Below are positions 45,601 through 58,437 of a stretch of 64,000 bases of DNA, piece by piece. The stretch spans positions 62,001 to 126,000 of the forward strand of contig JAEUIT010000022.1 in assembly GCA_016795035.1 (NCBI GenBank), written 5' to 3'. Source of the stretch: Phycisphaerae bacterium. Lineage in GTDB: Bacteria > Planctomycetota > Phycisphaerae > Phycisphaerales > SM1A02. The position numbers were made by a program, and so were the translations under genes. The notes below the pieces were generated by a model. It worked only from the letters and a program-made list of their open reading frames with translations. It did not search any database and was not told where the DNA came from. The first letter of the stretch is position 1, and the number at the start of each line of letters is the position of its first letter.

Positions 45601-47257
45601 CGTCAACGGCCCCCGCGCGGTCGCCGCTCTCATCGTGTTTCACGTCGCGCTCCTCCCGCTTCTCCTCGTTGCAGCCGTCTCGACGGCGCCGCCTGTCACC
45701 TTCGAGTCGCTCCTGAAGGAGATGATCGACCGCTCCGTCGTCACGCGCATGCCGGAGCCCGCGTACGAGCAGCGGCAGGCGTCGAGCTATAACCGCGAGT
45801 CCACCACGCGCGACGCGCCGGGCTGGTTCGCCGACGGCGACGGCGCCGGCTTCATTCGCGAGCGAGAGCATCGCGGGCAACGGGAGTGGGTGCTCCTCGA
45901 ACACGACGGCCCCGGTTGCCTCACGAAGCTGTGGACGCCCGCCTTCTACCGCGACCTTGCGAATCACGCGGGCCCAAACCTCCGCATCTACCTTGACGGC
46001 GCCGACGAGCCCTTCCTCGACGAGCCGTTCATCGCGCTCGTCACCGGCGAGGGTTCGATCGCGCCGCCGTTCGCCGAGCGCACGGCCCGCGCGGGGAATT
46101 GCTACTTGCCGATTCCGTTCGCGAAGCGCTGCGTCGTGACGACGACGGCGCCGCCCTTCTATTACCTCATCAACTACCGCGCCTACGCGGCGGGGACTTC
46201 CGTCGAGACGCTCTCGAAGGCGTCACTTGCGGCCGCGAAGGAAGAGCTCGACACCACGGCTCGCGCGTTCAACTTCGGTACGATCGTCTCCGGACGGTGG
46301 ATGGAACCCACGCCGCTCGCCGCCGGGGCGTCGCGCGTCGTCGAGCTTCCGAAGGGACCGCAGGCAATCACTCGACTCACGGTCGAGCTGCCGGAGGCCG
46401 CAAAGGACCCGTCGATTCTGCGATCGACGGTCCTCGTTGCGCGTTTCGACGGCGAGGAAACGATCTGGGCGCCGGTCGGCGACTTCTTCGGATCTCCCGA
46501 TGCCACCCGTTCGGCGGCAACGTGGAGTCGACGCGGTGACAGAAGCGGTGCGTTCAAGACGCGCTGGCAGATGCCGTACGAGAAGGGCGGTTCCGTCGAG
46601 ATCGTGAACCTCGCGTCGCGCCCGATCCAGGTGGCGCTGCATCCCGTGACCCAGCCGTATGCGTGGGACAGCCGTTCACTTCACTTTCATGCCCGCTGGC
46701 GACCCGATGACATTCGGCCCGGCACGCCGTTCGTCGATTGGAACTTCGTCGACGTTGCAGGCGAAGGCATCTACGTGGGCGACGCGTGGACCGTGTTGAA
46801 CCCGCAGCGCGGAACGTGGTGGGGCGAAGGCGACGAGAAGATCTACGTCGACGGCGCCTGGGACCGCGGCGCTCCGACGATGTTCGGCACGGGTACCGAG
46901 GACTACTACGGGTGGGCGGGCGGCGAGATTCCGACCCCGAAGGACGAGTTCTGCACGGCGTTCGTCGGCAATCTCAAGGTCGGCGGCCTCGACGGCACCA
47001 CGCTCGGCTTCAACATCTGCACGCGCGAACGCTCGCTGGACGCGATCCCGTTCCGCTCGCGGCTGCGCGTCGACCTTGAGTCGTCGTTCGGCACCGACAT
47101 TCGCCAGCCGTGGAATCACCTTGGCTACTCGGCGATGGTCTTCTACTACGCGAGGCCGGGAGCGACCGACAACCGCCCGGCATCGCCCGGCGAGGCGCGG
47201 GCCCCGATCATGCGGCTCGTCGACGACGAGAAGAACGGCAAGCGCGTGGAGCGGTAG
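45563..47257 (+). CDS. DUF2961 / glycoside hydrolase family 172-like exported enzyme
   Basis: A 564-residue protein with a hydrophobic N-terminus (ALIVFHVALLPLLLVAAVS). The DUF2961 features are LLEHDGPGCLTKLWTP, the double-jelly-roll core, WWGEGDEKIYVDG and MFGTGTEDYYGWAGG. Characterised GH172 members cleave or rearrange D-fructofuranosides or D-arabinofuranosides; the substrate here is unknown. The frame begins at a TTG inside the end of the previous gene. A GTG at 45635, just before the hydrophobic segment, is an alternative start; neither has a clear ribosome-binding site. Confidence 0.75.
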   Translation: MNIESSAKRSRSDVNGPRAVAALIVFHVALLPLLLVAAVSTAPPVTFESLLKEMIDRSVVTRMPEPAYEQRQASSYNRESTTRDAPGWFADGDGAGFIREREHRGQREWVLLEHDGPGCLTKLWTPAFYRDLANHAGPNLRIYLDGADEPFLDEPFIALVTGEGSIAPPFAERTARAGNCYLPIPFAKRCVVTTTAPPFYYLINYRAYAAGTSVETLSKASLAAAKEELDTTARAFNFGTIVSGRWMEPTPLAAGASRVVELPKGPQAITRLTVELPEAAKDPSILRSTVLVARFDGEETIWAPVGDFFGSPDATRSAATWSRRGDRSGAFKTRWQMPYEKGGSVEIVNLASRPIQVALHPVTQPYAWDSRSLHFHARWRPDDIRPGTPFVDWNFVDVAGEGIYVGDAWTVLNPQRGTWWGEGDEKIYVDGAWDRGAPTMFGTGTEDYYGWAGGEIPTPKDEFCTAFVGNLKVGGLDGTTLGFNICTRERSLDAIPFRSRLRVDLESSFGTDIRQPWNHLGYSAMVFYYARPGATDNRPASPGEARAPIMRLVDDEKNGKRVER

Positions 47258-47265
47258 CCAGGTCT

Positions 47266-47290
47266 CAGGAGAAGCTCCTGGATTTGTGAT
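47266..47290 (+). terminator. Possible hairpin terminator after the GH172-like gene
   Basis: A 6-bp stem CAGGAG-AAG-CTCCTG is followed by GATTTGTG, 8 nt after the stop. The tail is only partly T-rich, so it is a weak candidate. Confidence 0.3.
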
Positions 47291-47340
47291 CCCGAGAGAT
47301 TCCCGAGGGCGTGTTCCATGCGCACCCCTTTGGAGCCTCC

Positions 47341-49958
47341 ATGCGCACCCTTCTCCTATCCGTCCTCGTCGGCGTCTCGTCCGCCTCGCCCGTCTCCGCC
47401 GCGATCATCTATGTGAACGCCGCCCAGGCGCTTCCGCCCGAATCGCAGAACGGGCTGACCTGGCCGACCGCGTTCAAGAGCCTGACCGACGCGATCACGC
47501 TCGCGCAGGCCGGCGACCAGATCTGGGTGGCGAAGGGAACCTACGTCCCCAATAACACGCTCGATCGAACGGCGACCTTCATCCTCGGTCCGTTCACGCA
47601 GATGTACGGCGGATTCTCCGTCGGCGCGACGTCGCTCGCGGAGCGCGACCCGGTGGCGAATCCCACGATCCTGAGCGGCGACCGTGGGATCCCGGGCGAC
47701 ATCTCCGACAACTGCACGCATGTCGTGCGGCTCTTCAGCGGCACGAACGTTCTGCTCGACGGCCTCATCATCGAGAAGGGGAACGCGGACCTCGGCACCG
47801 CGGGTGAAAAGATCGGCGCCGGGATTCAGCTCAGCAGCTGCCCGTCGTTCGTGTTGCGCGATTGTGTGCTGCGCGGCAACAAGTCGGGCAACAACGGCGG
47901 CGCGATTCACGGACTGAACAGCACGCTGATCGCGCAGGGGTGTGTCTTCGCCGACAACAGTGCGTTGAGTTCGGGCGGCGCGATTCGCACGCAGGCCACG
48001 GTCACGACCTTCGCGAACTGCACGTTCGTCGGAAACTCCTCCGGCTCCGGCGGTGCGGTATTGGTCTTCGCCGCAAGCAGTACGACGTTCGTGAACTGCA
48101 TGCTGAGCGGCAACCACGCTTCAGCGGGAGGCGGCGCGATCCAGATCAGTTCCACGCCCGCGACCATCGCGAACTGCACGTTTGCCAACAATGTCTCAAC
48201 CGGGCTCAGTGGCGGCGCGATCCTCATGTTCGGCACCGCGTCGGCGAACGCGATCAGCAACTCCGTGTTTCAGGGCAACGCCGCTCCCACGAACCCGAAC
48301 ATCACGCCGAACGCGTTGACGACCGTGTCGTTCTGCTCCTTCGACGCCGCGCCATCGGCCGGCACCGGCAACTTCGTCGCCGATGCGTCCTTCGTCGATG
48401 CCGACGGTGCGGACGACGTTGCAGGCACGGTCGACGACGACCTGCACCTGCGCTCGACGTCACCGTGCATCGATCGCGCGTCCGGAGCGCTCCTCCCGGC
48501 CGACGCGTCCGATCTCGACGGAGACGGAAACGTCGCGGAGCCGTTGCCGGTCGACATCGACGGCGACGCGCGGGCGATCGACGATGCCGTCGAGAATGGC
48601 GGCGTCGGCGCCGTGAACTTCATCGACATCGGCGCCGACGAGTTCGACCGCCCGACGCGCGTCGTCTTCGTGAACCGGGCCGCGCGCGGCGACAAGTCGG
48701 GCACGTCATGGAAGAACGCCCACACCGATTTCCAGGAGGGCTCATCGACGCGAGCGCGCCGCCCTTCTCGAAGCCGGTCGAAGTTTGGGTCGCGGAGGGA
48801 ACGTACGTGCCGACGGACAGCTCCGATCGCGCGGCGACCTTCACCCCGAACGGGCCGGTCGCGATCTTCGGCGGATTCGCCGGAGACGAGACTTCGCGCA
48901 GCCAACGCCGACCCGCTGAGCGCCCCACGATCCTCTCCGGCGAGATCGGCTCGCCGTCGTCGGGGGACAACTCCTTCCACGTGGTGGACCTCAGCGGCGA
49001 CAACGTGACGGAGACGCTGGTCCTCGACGGATTCGTGATCGAGGGGGGCGCCGCGAACGGCGGCGCGGCGCCGGTCATCGGTGGCGGCGTGCGCGTGCGG
49101 AATGGCGCGCGGCCGACGATCTCGAACTGTCGGATCGTCGGGAATATCGGCGCGAGCGGTGCGGGCTTGGGCATCGACGGCGCGGGCTCGAAGGCCACGC
49201 TCGTGAACTGCCTCTTCGTCGGCAATGAAGCCGACGTCGACGGCGGCGCCATCCTCATCCGGAACTCCGATCTCACCTCATCGATCATCAACTGCACCAT
49301 TGCGAGCAACACCGCTCTCGCCGGCGGCGGCGTGGCCCTCGCCGATTCGGGCGCGAGCGCGACGTTCACCAACTCGATCCTCGTCTTGAACAAGGATGAC
49401 CTCGGCCTCTCCGCCAAGTCGCAGATCGGAGTCGATTCGGGCGCGTCGGTGTCGCTCAGCCACTGCGTCCTTCCGTGCGACGGGGACGCCGTCTTTGGCG
49501 GCGTCGGCCTCGCATTCCTCCAGCCTCGCTTCTCGGATCTCGATGGCGACGACAACCTGCTCGGGACGAGCGACGACAACGGCGATCTCGCGCCGGGAAG
49601 CCCGTGCATCGATGCGGGCACTCTCGTCGGATTCCCGGCGGATGTCAGCGATCTTGACGACGACGGCGACGTCGCGGAGTTCCTGCCGCTCGATGTCGAG
49701 TGCACCGAACGGCTCGTGGCCGACGAGAGCGTGCCCGACGTCGTGAGTGCGATCGACATCGGCTGCGACGAAGCGGACTTCGAGGGCGAGGGCGAGACGC
49801 TCTTCGCCGACCTGAACGGCGACAACATCGTCGACGGCGCCGATCTCGCGCTCGTCCTCGGCTCCTTCCTGAACGAGAACCCCGACGTCGACCTGACCGG
49901 CGACTGCATCGTCGACGGCGCGGACCTCGGGATCGTTCTCGGTTCCTGGACGAACTGA
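47341..49958 (+). pseudogene. Frameshifted exported parallel beta-helix protein with C-terminal dockerin-like loops
   Basis: The first frame begins MRTLLLSVLVGVSSASPVSA (signal peptide) and encodes one right-handed beta-helix unit with INAAQ...WPTAFKSLTDAI, GTYVPNNTLDRTATF, then NGGAI/SGGAI rungs, ending GTSWKNAHTDFQEG near 48742. The other frame takes over exactly there (LIDASAPPFSKPVEVWVAEGTYVPTD) and repeats the same architecture, ending with two calcium loops (DLNGDNIVDGADLALVLGSF; DLTGDCIVDGADLGIVLGSW). One missing base in GGCTC (expected GGCCTC) explains the break. It may be a real inactivation or a sequencing error. If intact, it would be about 870 residues with two tandem beta-helix units. 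Confidence 0.8.
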
Positions 49959-50004
49959 GGTCCGGGTCCGAGGCCGCCGAACTCCTCGTTGCAGGCGCTG
50001 GGGA

Positions 50005-50041
50005 GCGGGTTGCTCCGCACCCTCAACCCTGACCCCTTGCC
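50005..50041 (-). repeat. Short heptamer tract downstream of argJ
   Basis: Directly after the argJ stop (minus strand) the sequence continues with GGTCAGG, GTTGAGG, GTGCGG-type 7-nt units. It is the shortest member of the heptamer arrays found behind argF, argB, eis-like and fkbM-like genes. Confidence 0.45.
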
Positions 50042-51288
50042 TTACGTCGTGTAGTCCGCGTTCAGCCGCACGTACGACTCGGTGAGTCCGCACGAGAAGA
50101 ACTCGTCGCTCGCGTGGCCTTGGCCGAGATCGAGGTGGATCGCGACGAGCGGCTCGCGGAAGACGCGCTCGCGATCGGGGAGCGGCGTGTCGGCGGGGGC
50201 GCCGTCGCGGAAGAGGTCGACGCCGCCGACCGTCAGCGTGAGGTCGGCGATGTCGAGCGCCACGCCCGCGCGACCGGCGGCCGCGAGGATGCGGCCCCAG
50301 TTGGGATCGCCGCCGGTGACGGCGCAGCGGACGAGCAGGCTCGACGCGATCGTCTTGGCGACGGTGAGCGCGTCGGCCTTCGTCTTCGCACCGGTGACCT
50401 TCACCTCGATGCCGCGCTCGAAGCCTTCGCCGTCGCGAACGACGAGGAGCGCGAGCTCGCGGGCGACCGCGCGCATGGCCGCGGCGACCTTCGCTTCGGG
50501 AAAGGCGCCGGCCTTGCCGCTCGCGAGCGCGAACACGCTGTCGTTCGTCGACGTGTCGCCGTCGATCGAGATGCGATGGAAGCTCTGGTCGATCGCGTCA
50601 CCGAGCATCGTCTGCAACGCACGCGGCTCGACGTCGGCGTCGGTGAAGATCGCCGAGATCATCGTCGCCTGCGGCGGCGACATGTCCGGGTGAATCATGC
50701 CCGCGCCCTTCGCGACGCCCGAGACGATCGCGCGGCGGCCCTCGTGCTCGATCTCGATGGCGGCGGTCTTCGGATACGTGTCGGTCGTCATGATCGCCGA
50801 CGCGAACGGAAGGAGCGGGCCGTCGACGAGCCGCTGCATGAGGCCGGGAATCTGGTCGAGCATGCGCTCGACCGGCAATTGCACGCCGATCACGCCGGTC
50901 GAATTGACGAGAATCGCCTCGGCTGCAACGTCGAGTTCGCGGGCGACGGCCTCGACGCACTCGATCGCCCGGCTCATGCCTTCGGCGCCGGTCGCGGCGT
51001 TGGCGCAGCCGGAGTTGATCAGGATCGCGTGGGCGTGCCCGCGCGTCATCACGAGATGGCGCTTCGAGAGCTGCACCGGCGCGGCGCAGACGAGGTTGCG
51101 CGTGAACATGCCGGCCGCGGCGGCGCCGTCCGGACAGACGACGATCGCCATGTCCTGGCGTCCGGGCTTCTTGATGGCGGCGCTCGCCGTTGCAGCCACG
51201 AAGCCTTGCGGCAGCCGATGCAACGGATCGCGCGACGCTCGTTCGAGCGCCGCGCGGCCGTGCGTCGACAGCTCCTCGACCGCCACGC

Positions 51289-51292
<4 letters not shown>
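50042..51292 (-). CDS. argJ: Bifunctional glutamate N-acetyltransferase / ornithine acetyltransferase
   Basis: The 416-residue ArgJ transfers the acetyl group from N-acetylornithine to glutamate, closing the acetyl cycle. Ntn-hydrolase motifs are clear: AKGAGMIHPDMSPPQATM, with the predicted self-cleavage Thr in ATM, CANAATGAEGM and the ending FSCGLTESYVRLNADYTT. The start ATG overlaps the argH(A) stop (ATGA). As ArgJ recycles acetyl groups, the ArgA domain in the upstream fusion would act mainly to prime the cycle. Confidence 0.95.
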
Positions 51293-53229
<1,937 letters not shown>

Positions 53230-53230
53230 G

Positions 53231-54547
<1,317 letters not shown>

Positions 54548-54616
54548 AGTGGAGGAAGAGGGAGAAGAGAAGAAGTGAATGGAGAGAAGAAAATGGAGAG
54601 GCGTTGGTCGCGCGAC

Positions 54617-54676
54617 GCGGGCCCGACCCCTGAACCCTGAACCCCGAACCCTGGCCCCTTGATCCTTGATCCTGGG
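54617..54676 (-). repeat. Heptamer array in the argF-argG spacer
   Basis: Read on the minus strand right after argF: GGATCAA twice, then GGGTTC(A/G)-type units four times. It lies 8 nt after the argF stop. Each unit is 7 nt and fits RGRDTCA. It has the same orientation relative to the gene as the arrays after argB, the eis-like and the fkbM-like genes. Confidence 0.65.
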
Positions 54677-54683
54677 CCCGAAC

Positions 54684-55634
54684 TCACGCCGCGCCCGCAC
54701 CCCCCAAGAGAAGCGCGACCAGCGCATTCTGCGCGTGCATTCGATTCTCCGCCTGGTCGAAGACGACCGAGCGCGGACCGTCGATCACGTCGGCGGTGAC
54801 TTCCTCGCCGCGGTGCGCGGGGAGGCAGTGCATGAAGAGGGCTTCGGGGCCTGCGAGGCGCATCACGTCGGCGTTGACTTGCAGGCGCTGCATCGCGGCG
54901 CGCTTCGCGGGGTCGTCGGTCTGGCCCATCGAGATCCAGGCGTCGGTGTAGACCGCCTGCACGCCGCGGACCGCGGCGATGTCGTGCGTGATCTCGATCC
55001 GACCGCCCGAGACGGCGGCAAGCGAACGAGCGCGGGCGAGAAGCTGCGCGTTCGGCTCGAAGCCGGGCGGCGTCACGACGACGATCGAGCCGCCGGCGAT
55101 CGCGGCGAGGTCGATGAGCGACTGGCACACGTTGTTGCCGTCGCCGACAAACGCGAGGCGCATCGAGTCGAGGCGGACGCCGTGTTCTTCGAGCGTGAGC
55201 GCGTCGGCGAGGATCTGGCAGGGGTGCGAGAGGTCGCTGAGCGCGTTGATCACCGGCACGCGGCAGCACGCCGCGAGCCGCTCGAGCGTCGCATGACTAT
55301 TCACCCGGGCGACGAGGACGTCGGCCCAGCGCTCGAGGTTGCGGCCGTAGTCCTCGACCGTTTCGCGCACGCCGATCGGATTGCCCTGGTGGTCGATGTA
55401 GACGCCGATGGCGCCGAGCTTCGCGAGACCGATCTCGAAGCTCACGCGCGTGCGGAGCGACGGCTTCTCGAAGAGGAGCACCGCCGAGCGCTGCGCCAGG
55501 GCGCCGCGCCACGCCGCGTAGTCGCGTTTCATCTGCGCAGCGAGATCGAGCACCGAGCGGATCTCGTCAAACGAGAGATCCGTGAGGTGCAGGACGTGCC
55601 GGCCGACGAGTCGATCAACTGCAAGAGTTTGCAT
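54684..55634 (-). CDS. argF: Ornithine carbamoyltransferase
   Basis: The 316-residue enzyme makes citrulline from ornithine and carbamoyl phosphate. Carbamoyl-phosphate motif is SLRTR ([13 protein letters not shown]; most have STRTR). [16 protein letters not shown] and HCLPAHRG form the remaining active site. The gene lies between two heptamer-array spacers in the arg locus. Confidence 0.95.
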   Translation of the reverse strand: MQTLAVDRLVGRHVLHLTDLSFDEIRSVLDLAAQMKRDYAAWRGALAQRSAVLLFEKPSLRTRVSFEIGLAKLGAIGVYIDHQGNPIGVRETVEDYGRNLERWADVLVARVNSHATLERLAACCRVPVINALSDLSHPCQILADALTLEEHGVRLDSMRLAFVGDGNNVCQSLIDLAAIAGGSIVVVTPPGFEPNAQLLARARSLAAVSGGRIEITHDIAAVRGVQAVYTDAWISMGQTDDPAKRAAMQRLQVNADVMRLAGPEALFMHCLPAHRGEEVTADVIDGPRSVVFDQAENRMHAQNALVALLLGGAGAA

Positions 55635-55689
55635 CGGAAGGAATGAATACGGAAAGAGGCGGAAACGGTTTCATGCAGGAGGGGAGGAT

Positions 55690-55860
55690 CGAGGATCAAG
55701 GATCAAGGATTGAGGGGATGGAGAAGGAGTCAGGATTCAGGAGTGAGGAGTCAGTGGGGAAACCACTTGGCGTCGTGCGCGTTGCTTGTCCACTCGCTCC
55801 TGACTCCTGACTCCTGACTCCTTCGTGTCTTTCCTTGATCCTTACTCCTCACTCCTCACC
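55690..55860. repeat. Large imperfect inverted repeat of heptamer units between argF and argB
   Basis: The left arm has GGATCAA units (55691-55715) and GGAGTCA units (55726-55757). The right arm mirrors it with CTCCTGA units (55790-55821) and CCTTGATCC/ACTCCTC units to the argB stop. Arms 55726-55757 and 55790-55821 pair over 32 nt with about five mismatches. The last codons and stop of argB (RVRSEE) are themselves made of heptamer units, so the array starts inside the gene. Confidence 0.75.
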
Positions 55861-56681
55861 CTCGTGCATGTCTCCGCGTTGCGGATCGACGCAGGGTTCT
55901 TCCACGAGGCGATCGTCACCGGCACGCCGGCGGTGACGGCGGCGGCGAGCGCGCCGCGCACCTTTGCGATCATGCCGCCCTTGATCGTGCCGTCGGCGAT
56001 GAGACGCTCGATGTCGGCGCGGCCGAGCGACGGGATCACCGCGCCCGACTGGTCGAGCACGCCGGGAACGTCGGTGAGAAGGACGAGTTCGCGAGCGTGC
56101 ACGATGCCGGCGATCGCGGCGGCCGCGTCGTCGGCGTTGATGTTGAGGAATCCGCCCCGCTCGTCGTGGCCGATCGAGGAGATCACCGGCGTGAAGCCTG
56201 CGGCCAAGAGCGTCGTCACGAGACGCGGATCGCCGCCATGCACTTCGCCGACGGCGCCGGGGTCGAACGTGTATGTCGTCGCCTTGCGGCACGCGCACAG
56301 GCCGCCGTCCGTCAGCGAAAGGCCGACGCAGCGCACGCCGCGGTCCGCCGCCTGAAGCATGCCGACGAGCCGCGCGTTCACACGACCCGCGAGCACGCCG
56401 ACGATCTCTTCGACGACGTCGGGCGGCGTCACGCGAATGCCTTCGATGCGCTCGGTCGTGACGCCGAGACGCGCGAGATGGCGATCGACGAGCACGCCTC
56501 CGCCATGCACGAGGACAAGTCCACCGGCGGCGTCCGACGCGAGATCGGCGAGGGCGTCGACGACCGGGCGATTCGCGTCGGGATCGTCGAGGAGCGCACC
56601 GCCCACCTTGACGACGAGCGGACCTGCGTGCGCCGTCGAGGCGGGCACCGACTTGGTCGAGCGAGACGTCAGCTCGGGCAT
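55842..56681 (-). CDS. argB: Acetylglutamate kinase
   Basis: The 279-residue kinase phosphorylates N-acetylglutamate. It has LVVKVGGALL at the N-terminal phosphate loop (about 23), LVLVHGGG, FLNINADDAAAAIA and LLTDVPGVLD, all in the amino-acid kinase fold. The C-terminal codons and stop fall in a heptamer repeat. The ATG overlaps the end of argC by 13 bp. Confidence 0.94.
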   Translation of the reverse strand: MPELTSRSTKSVPASTAHAGPLVVKVGGALLDDPDANRPVVDALADLASDAAGGLVLVHGGGVLVDRHLARLGVTTERIEGIRVTPPDVVEEIVGVLAGRVNARLVGMLQAADRGVRCVGLSLTDGGLCACRKATTYTFDPGAVGEVHGGDPRLVTTLLAAGFTPVISSIGHDERGGFLNINADDAAAAIAGIVHARELVLLTDVPGVLDQSGAVIPSLGRADIERLIADGTIKGGMIAKVRGALAAAVTAGVPVTIASWKNPASIRNAETCTRVRSEE

Positions 56682-57712
56682 GCGTTCTCCCGTTGGGCGT
56701 TGGGCAAGAGCCCGAGCGTTTGCGGAAGGCCGAATCGCACGTTCATGCACTGCACGGCCTGACCCGCGGCGCCCTTCACGAGGTTGTCGATCGCGCTCGA
56801 GATGAGGAGGTGATCGCCTTCGACCGCGAGACCGATGTCGCAGTGGTTCGTGCCGCGCACCGACGCCACCGCCGGCCACTTGCCCTTCGCGAGCAGGCGC
56901 ACGAACGGCTGGTTCGCGTAGCGGCGCTCGAGCGTCGCGCGAACGGTCGCCTCGTCGACGCCCGGAAGGAGCCACGCGTGGATCGTCGAGAGGATGCCGC
57001 GGTCGAACGCGGCGAGGTGCGGCGTGAAGCACACGGGACGGCCGACGTACGTCGCAATCTCCGGACGATGGCGATGCGTGAAGACGCCGTACGCCTGGAG
57101 GCTCACTTCGCAGAAGAGGCTCTTCGTTTCGGCCTTGCGGCCCGCGCCGCTCACGCCGCTCGCGCTGTCGACGATGATCTCGCGCGGCGCGAGAAGTCCC
57201 GCGTCGACGAGCGGACGAAGCGGCAGGATCGCCGAGGTCGGATAGCACCCGGGCACGGCGACGAGATCCGCGCGGGCGATTTCCGCCGCGAAGAGTTCGG
57301 GCATGCCGTAGGCTGCAACGCGGAGAAGGTCGGGCTGCGCGTGCGCGAAGCCGTAGTGCGTCGGGTAGAGCGAGGCGTCGGGCAGGCGGAACGCCGCGGA
57401 GAGGTCGAACGTGACGACGCCCCGGGCGACCAGCTCGCCCGCGAGCTCGTGGCTCAGTTCATGCGGCGTCGCGAGGAAGACCGCGTCGAGGTCGTGGCTC
57501 AGCAGTTCGTCGCGGTCGAGCGGCTCGATCGGAAGATCGCACAGGCCTTCGTACCGCGGGAAGAGATCGCTGAATCGCTGCGCCGGCTCGTCGCGGCGGC
57601 GCGAAGATCCGCGCAACGCCACAATCTCCGCCTCGGGATGACCGAGGAGAAGCCCGACCAGCTCGGCGCCGGCGTATCCGCTGGCCCCGACCACCGCAAT
57701 CCGTTTCGACAT
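56669..57712 (-). CDS. argC: N-acetyl-gamma-glutamyl-phosphate reductase
   Basis: The 347-residue enzyme reduces the acylphosphate to semialdehyde. NAD(P)-binding VGASGYAGAELVGLL opens the protein; the catalytic Cys lies in AVPGCYPTSAILPL. SGVSGAGRK and the conserved FTPHL follow. It starts 6 bp after the argR stop and overlaps argB by 13 bp, so argR-argC-argB are co-transcribed. Confidence 0.95.
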   Translation of the reverse strand: MSKRIAVVGASGYAGAELVGLLLGHPEAEIVALRGSSRRRDEPAQRFSDLFPRYEGLCDLPIEPLDRDELLSHDLDAVFLATPHELSHELAGELVARGVVTFDLSAAFRLPDASLYPTHYGFAHAQPDLLRVAAYGMPELFAAEIARADLVAVPGCYPTSAILPLRPLVDAGLLAPREIIVDSASGVSGAGRKAETKSLFCEVSLQAYGVFTHRHRPEIATYVGRPVCFTPHLAAFDRGILSTIHAWLLPGVDEATVRATLERRYANQPFVRLLAKGKWPAVASVRGTNHCDIGLAVEGDHLLISSAIDNLVKGAAGQAVQCMNVRFGLPQTLGLLPNAQRENACPS

Positions 57713-57718
57713 GGACCC

Positions 57719-58201
57719 TTACTCCTGAGTGCGCCGAGACGCGCGGGCGCCGGCATTCGTCTGTAAGCCGGCGAGGCGAGAGAACTGCACCGCAAGACGA
57801 CGGGCCGCGGCCGGACCGGTTGCCGCGAGGAAAATCGTGTCATCACCGGCGATCGTGCCCAAGGCGCCGGGAAGGCGGGCGGCGTCGAGTTCGACGGCGA
57901 GCGCGTTGCCGTGGCCGCTCGGCGTGCGAAGGACGACGGTCGTTCCGCCGGTCGACACCGAGAGGAGTTCGCGCCGAAGCGCGTTCTCGAGCCGCGACGG
58001 CGAACTCACGCCGGTGTCCGCGCCGGGCAAACGGTAGCCGTCAGGACCCTTGAGGACGCCAAGTTCGGCGAGATCGCGAGAAAGCGTCGCCTGCGTCACC
58101 TCGAAGCCCTCGGCGCGCAGCAACGTCTGAAGCTCGAGCTGCGAGTGGATCGCCCGCGTCGAGACGAGTTTCCGAACGACTTGTTGCCGCCGAACCTTCA
58201 T
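57719..58201 (-). CDS. argR: Arginine repressor
   Basis: A 160-residue ArgR/AhrC-type regulator. The N-terminal winged helix is IHSQLELQTLLRAEGFEVTQATLSRDLAELG. The C-terminal arginine-binding hexamerisation domain has the signature GTIAGDDTIFLA. It is first in the arg operon and thus probably autoregulated. The ATG of MKVRRQQVVRK has a strong promoter directly upstream. Confidence 0.93.
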   Translation of the reverse strand: MKVRRQQVVRKLVSTRAIHSQLELQTLLRAEGFEVTQATLSRDLAELGVLKGPDGYRLPGADTGVSSPSRLENALRRELLSVSTGGTTVVLRTPSGHGNALAVELDAARLPGALGTIAGDDTIFLAATGPAAARRLAVQFSRLAGLQTNAGARASRRTQE

Positions 58202-58210
58202 GCGTGCATG

Positions 58211-58238
58211 AGTATACAGGGGAATGCATAGAGTGCAA
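58211..58238 (-). promoter_or_regulatory. Promoter of the arg operon with a possible ArgR site
   Basis: On the minus strand TTGCAC (58238-58233) and TATACT (58216-58211) are 16 nt apart and resemble sigma70 -35/-10 elements well. Only 9 nt separate the -10 box from the argR ATG, so the transcript would start close to the ATG. TGCAT/ATGCA repeats (TGCATGAG...ATGCAT) overlap the promoter and could be an ARG-box-type operator; the match to known ARG boxes is weak. Confidence 0.6.
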
Positions 58239-58246
58239 GCGAGGGT

Positions 58247-58437
58247 GGAGGATTGAGGATCAAGGATCAAGGGGAAGAAGAAAAGGAGCCAGGATTCAGG
58301 AGTCAGGAGTCAGTGGAAAAGAGCCCGGCGATGCCGAGCGGTTTGCCCACTCACTCCTGACTCCTGAATCCTGAATCCCCGCGGCCGTAGGCCACGCTCT
58401 GCCACCCTCGATCCTTGCTCCTTGATCCTTGCTCCTA
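58247..58437. repeat. Heptamer inverted repeat between argR and the Eis-like gene
   Basis: Same design as the 55690 array: GGATCAA and GGAGTCA units (58247-58318), a short middle part, then mirrored CTCCTGA/CCTGAAT and CTTGATC/CTTGCTC units to the stop of the Eis-like gene at 58435. The Eis-like stop codon TAG adjoins the first unit. Confidence 0.7.
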
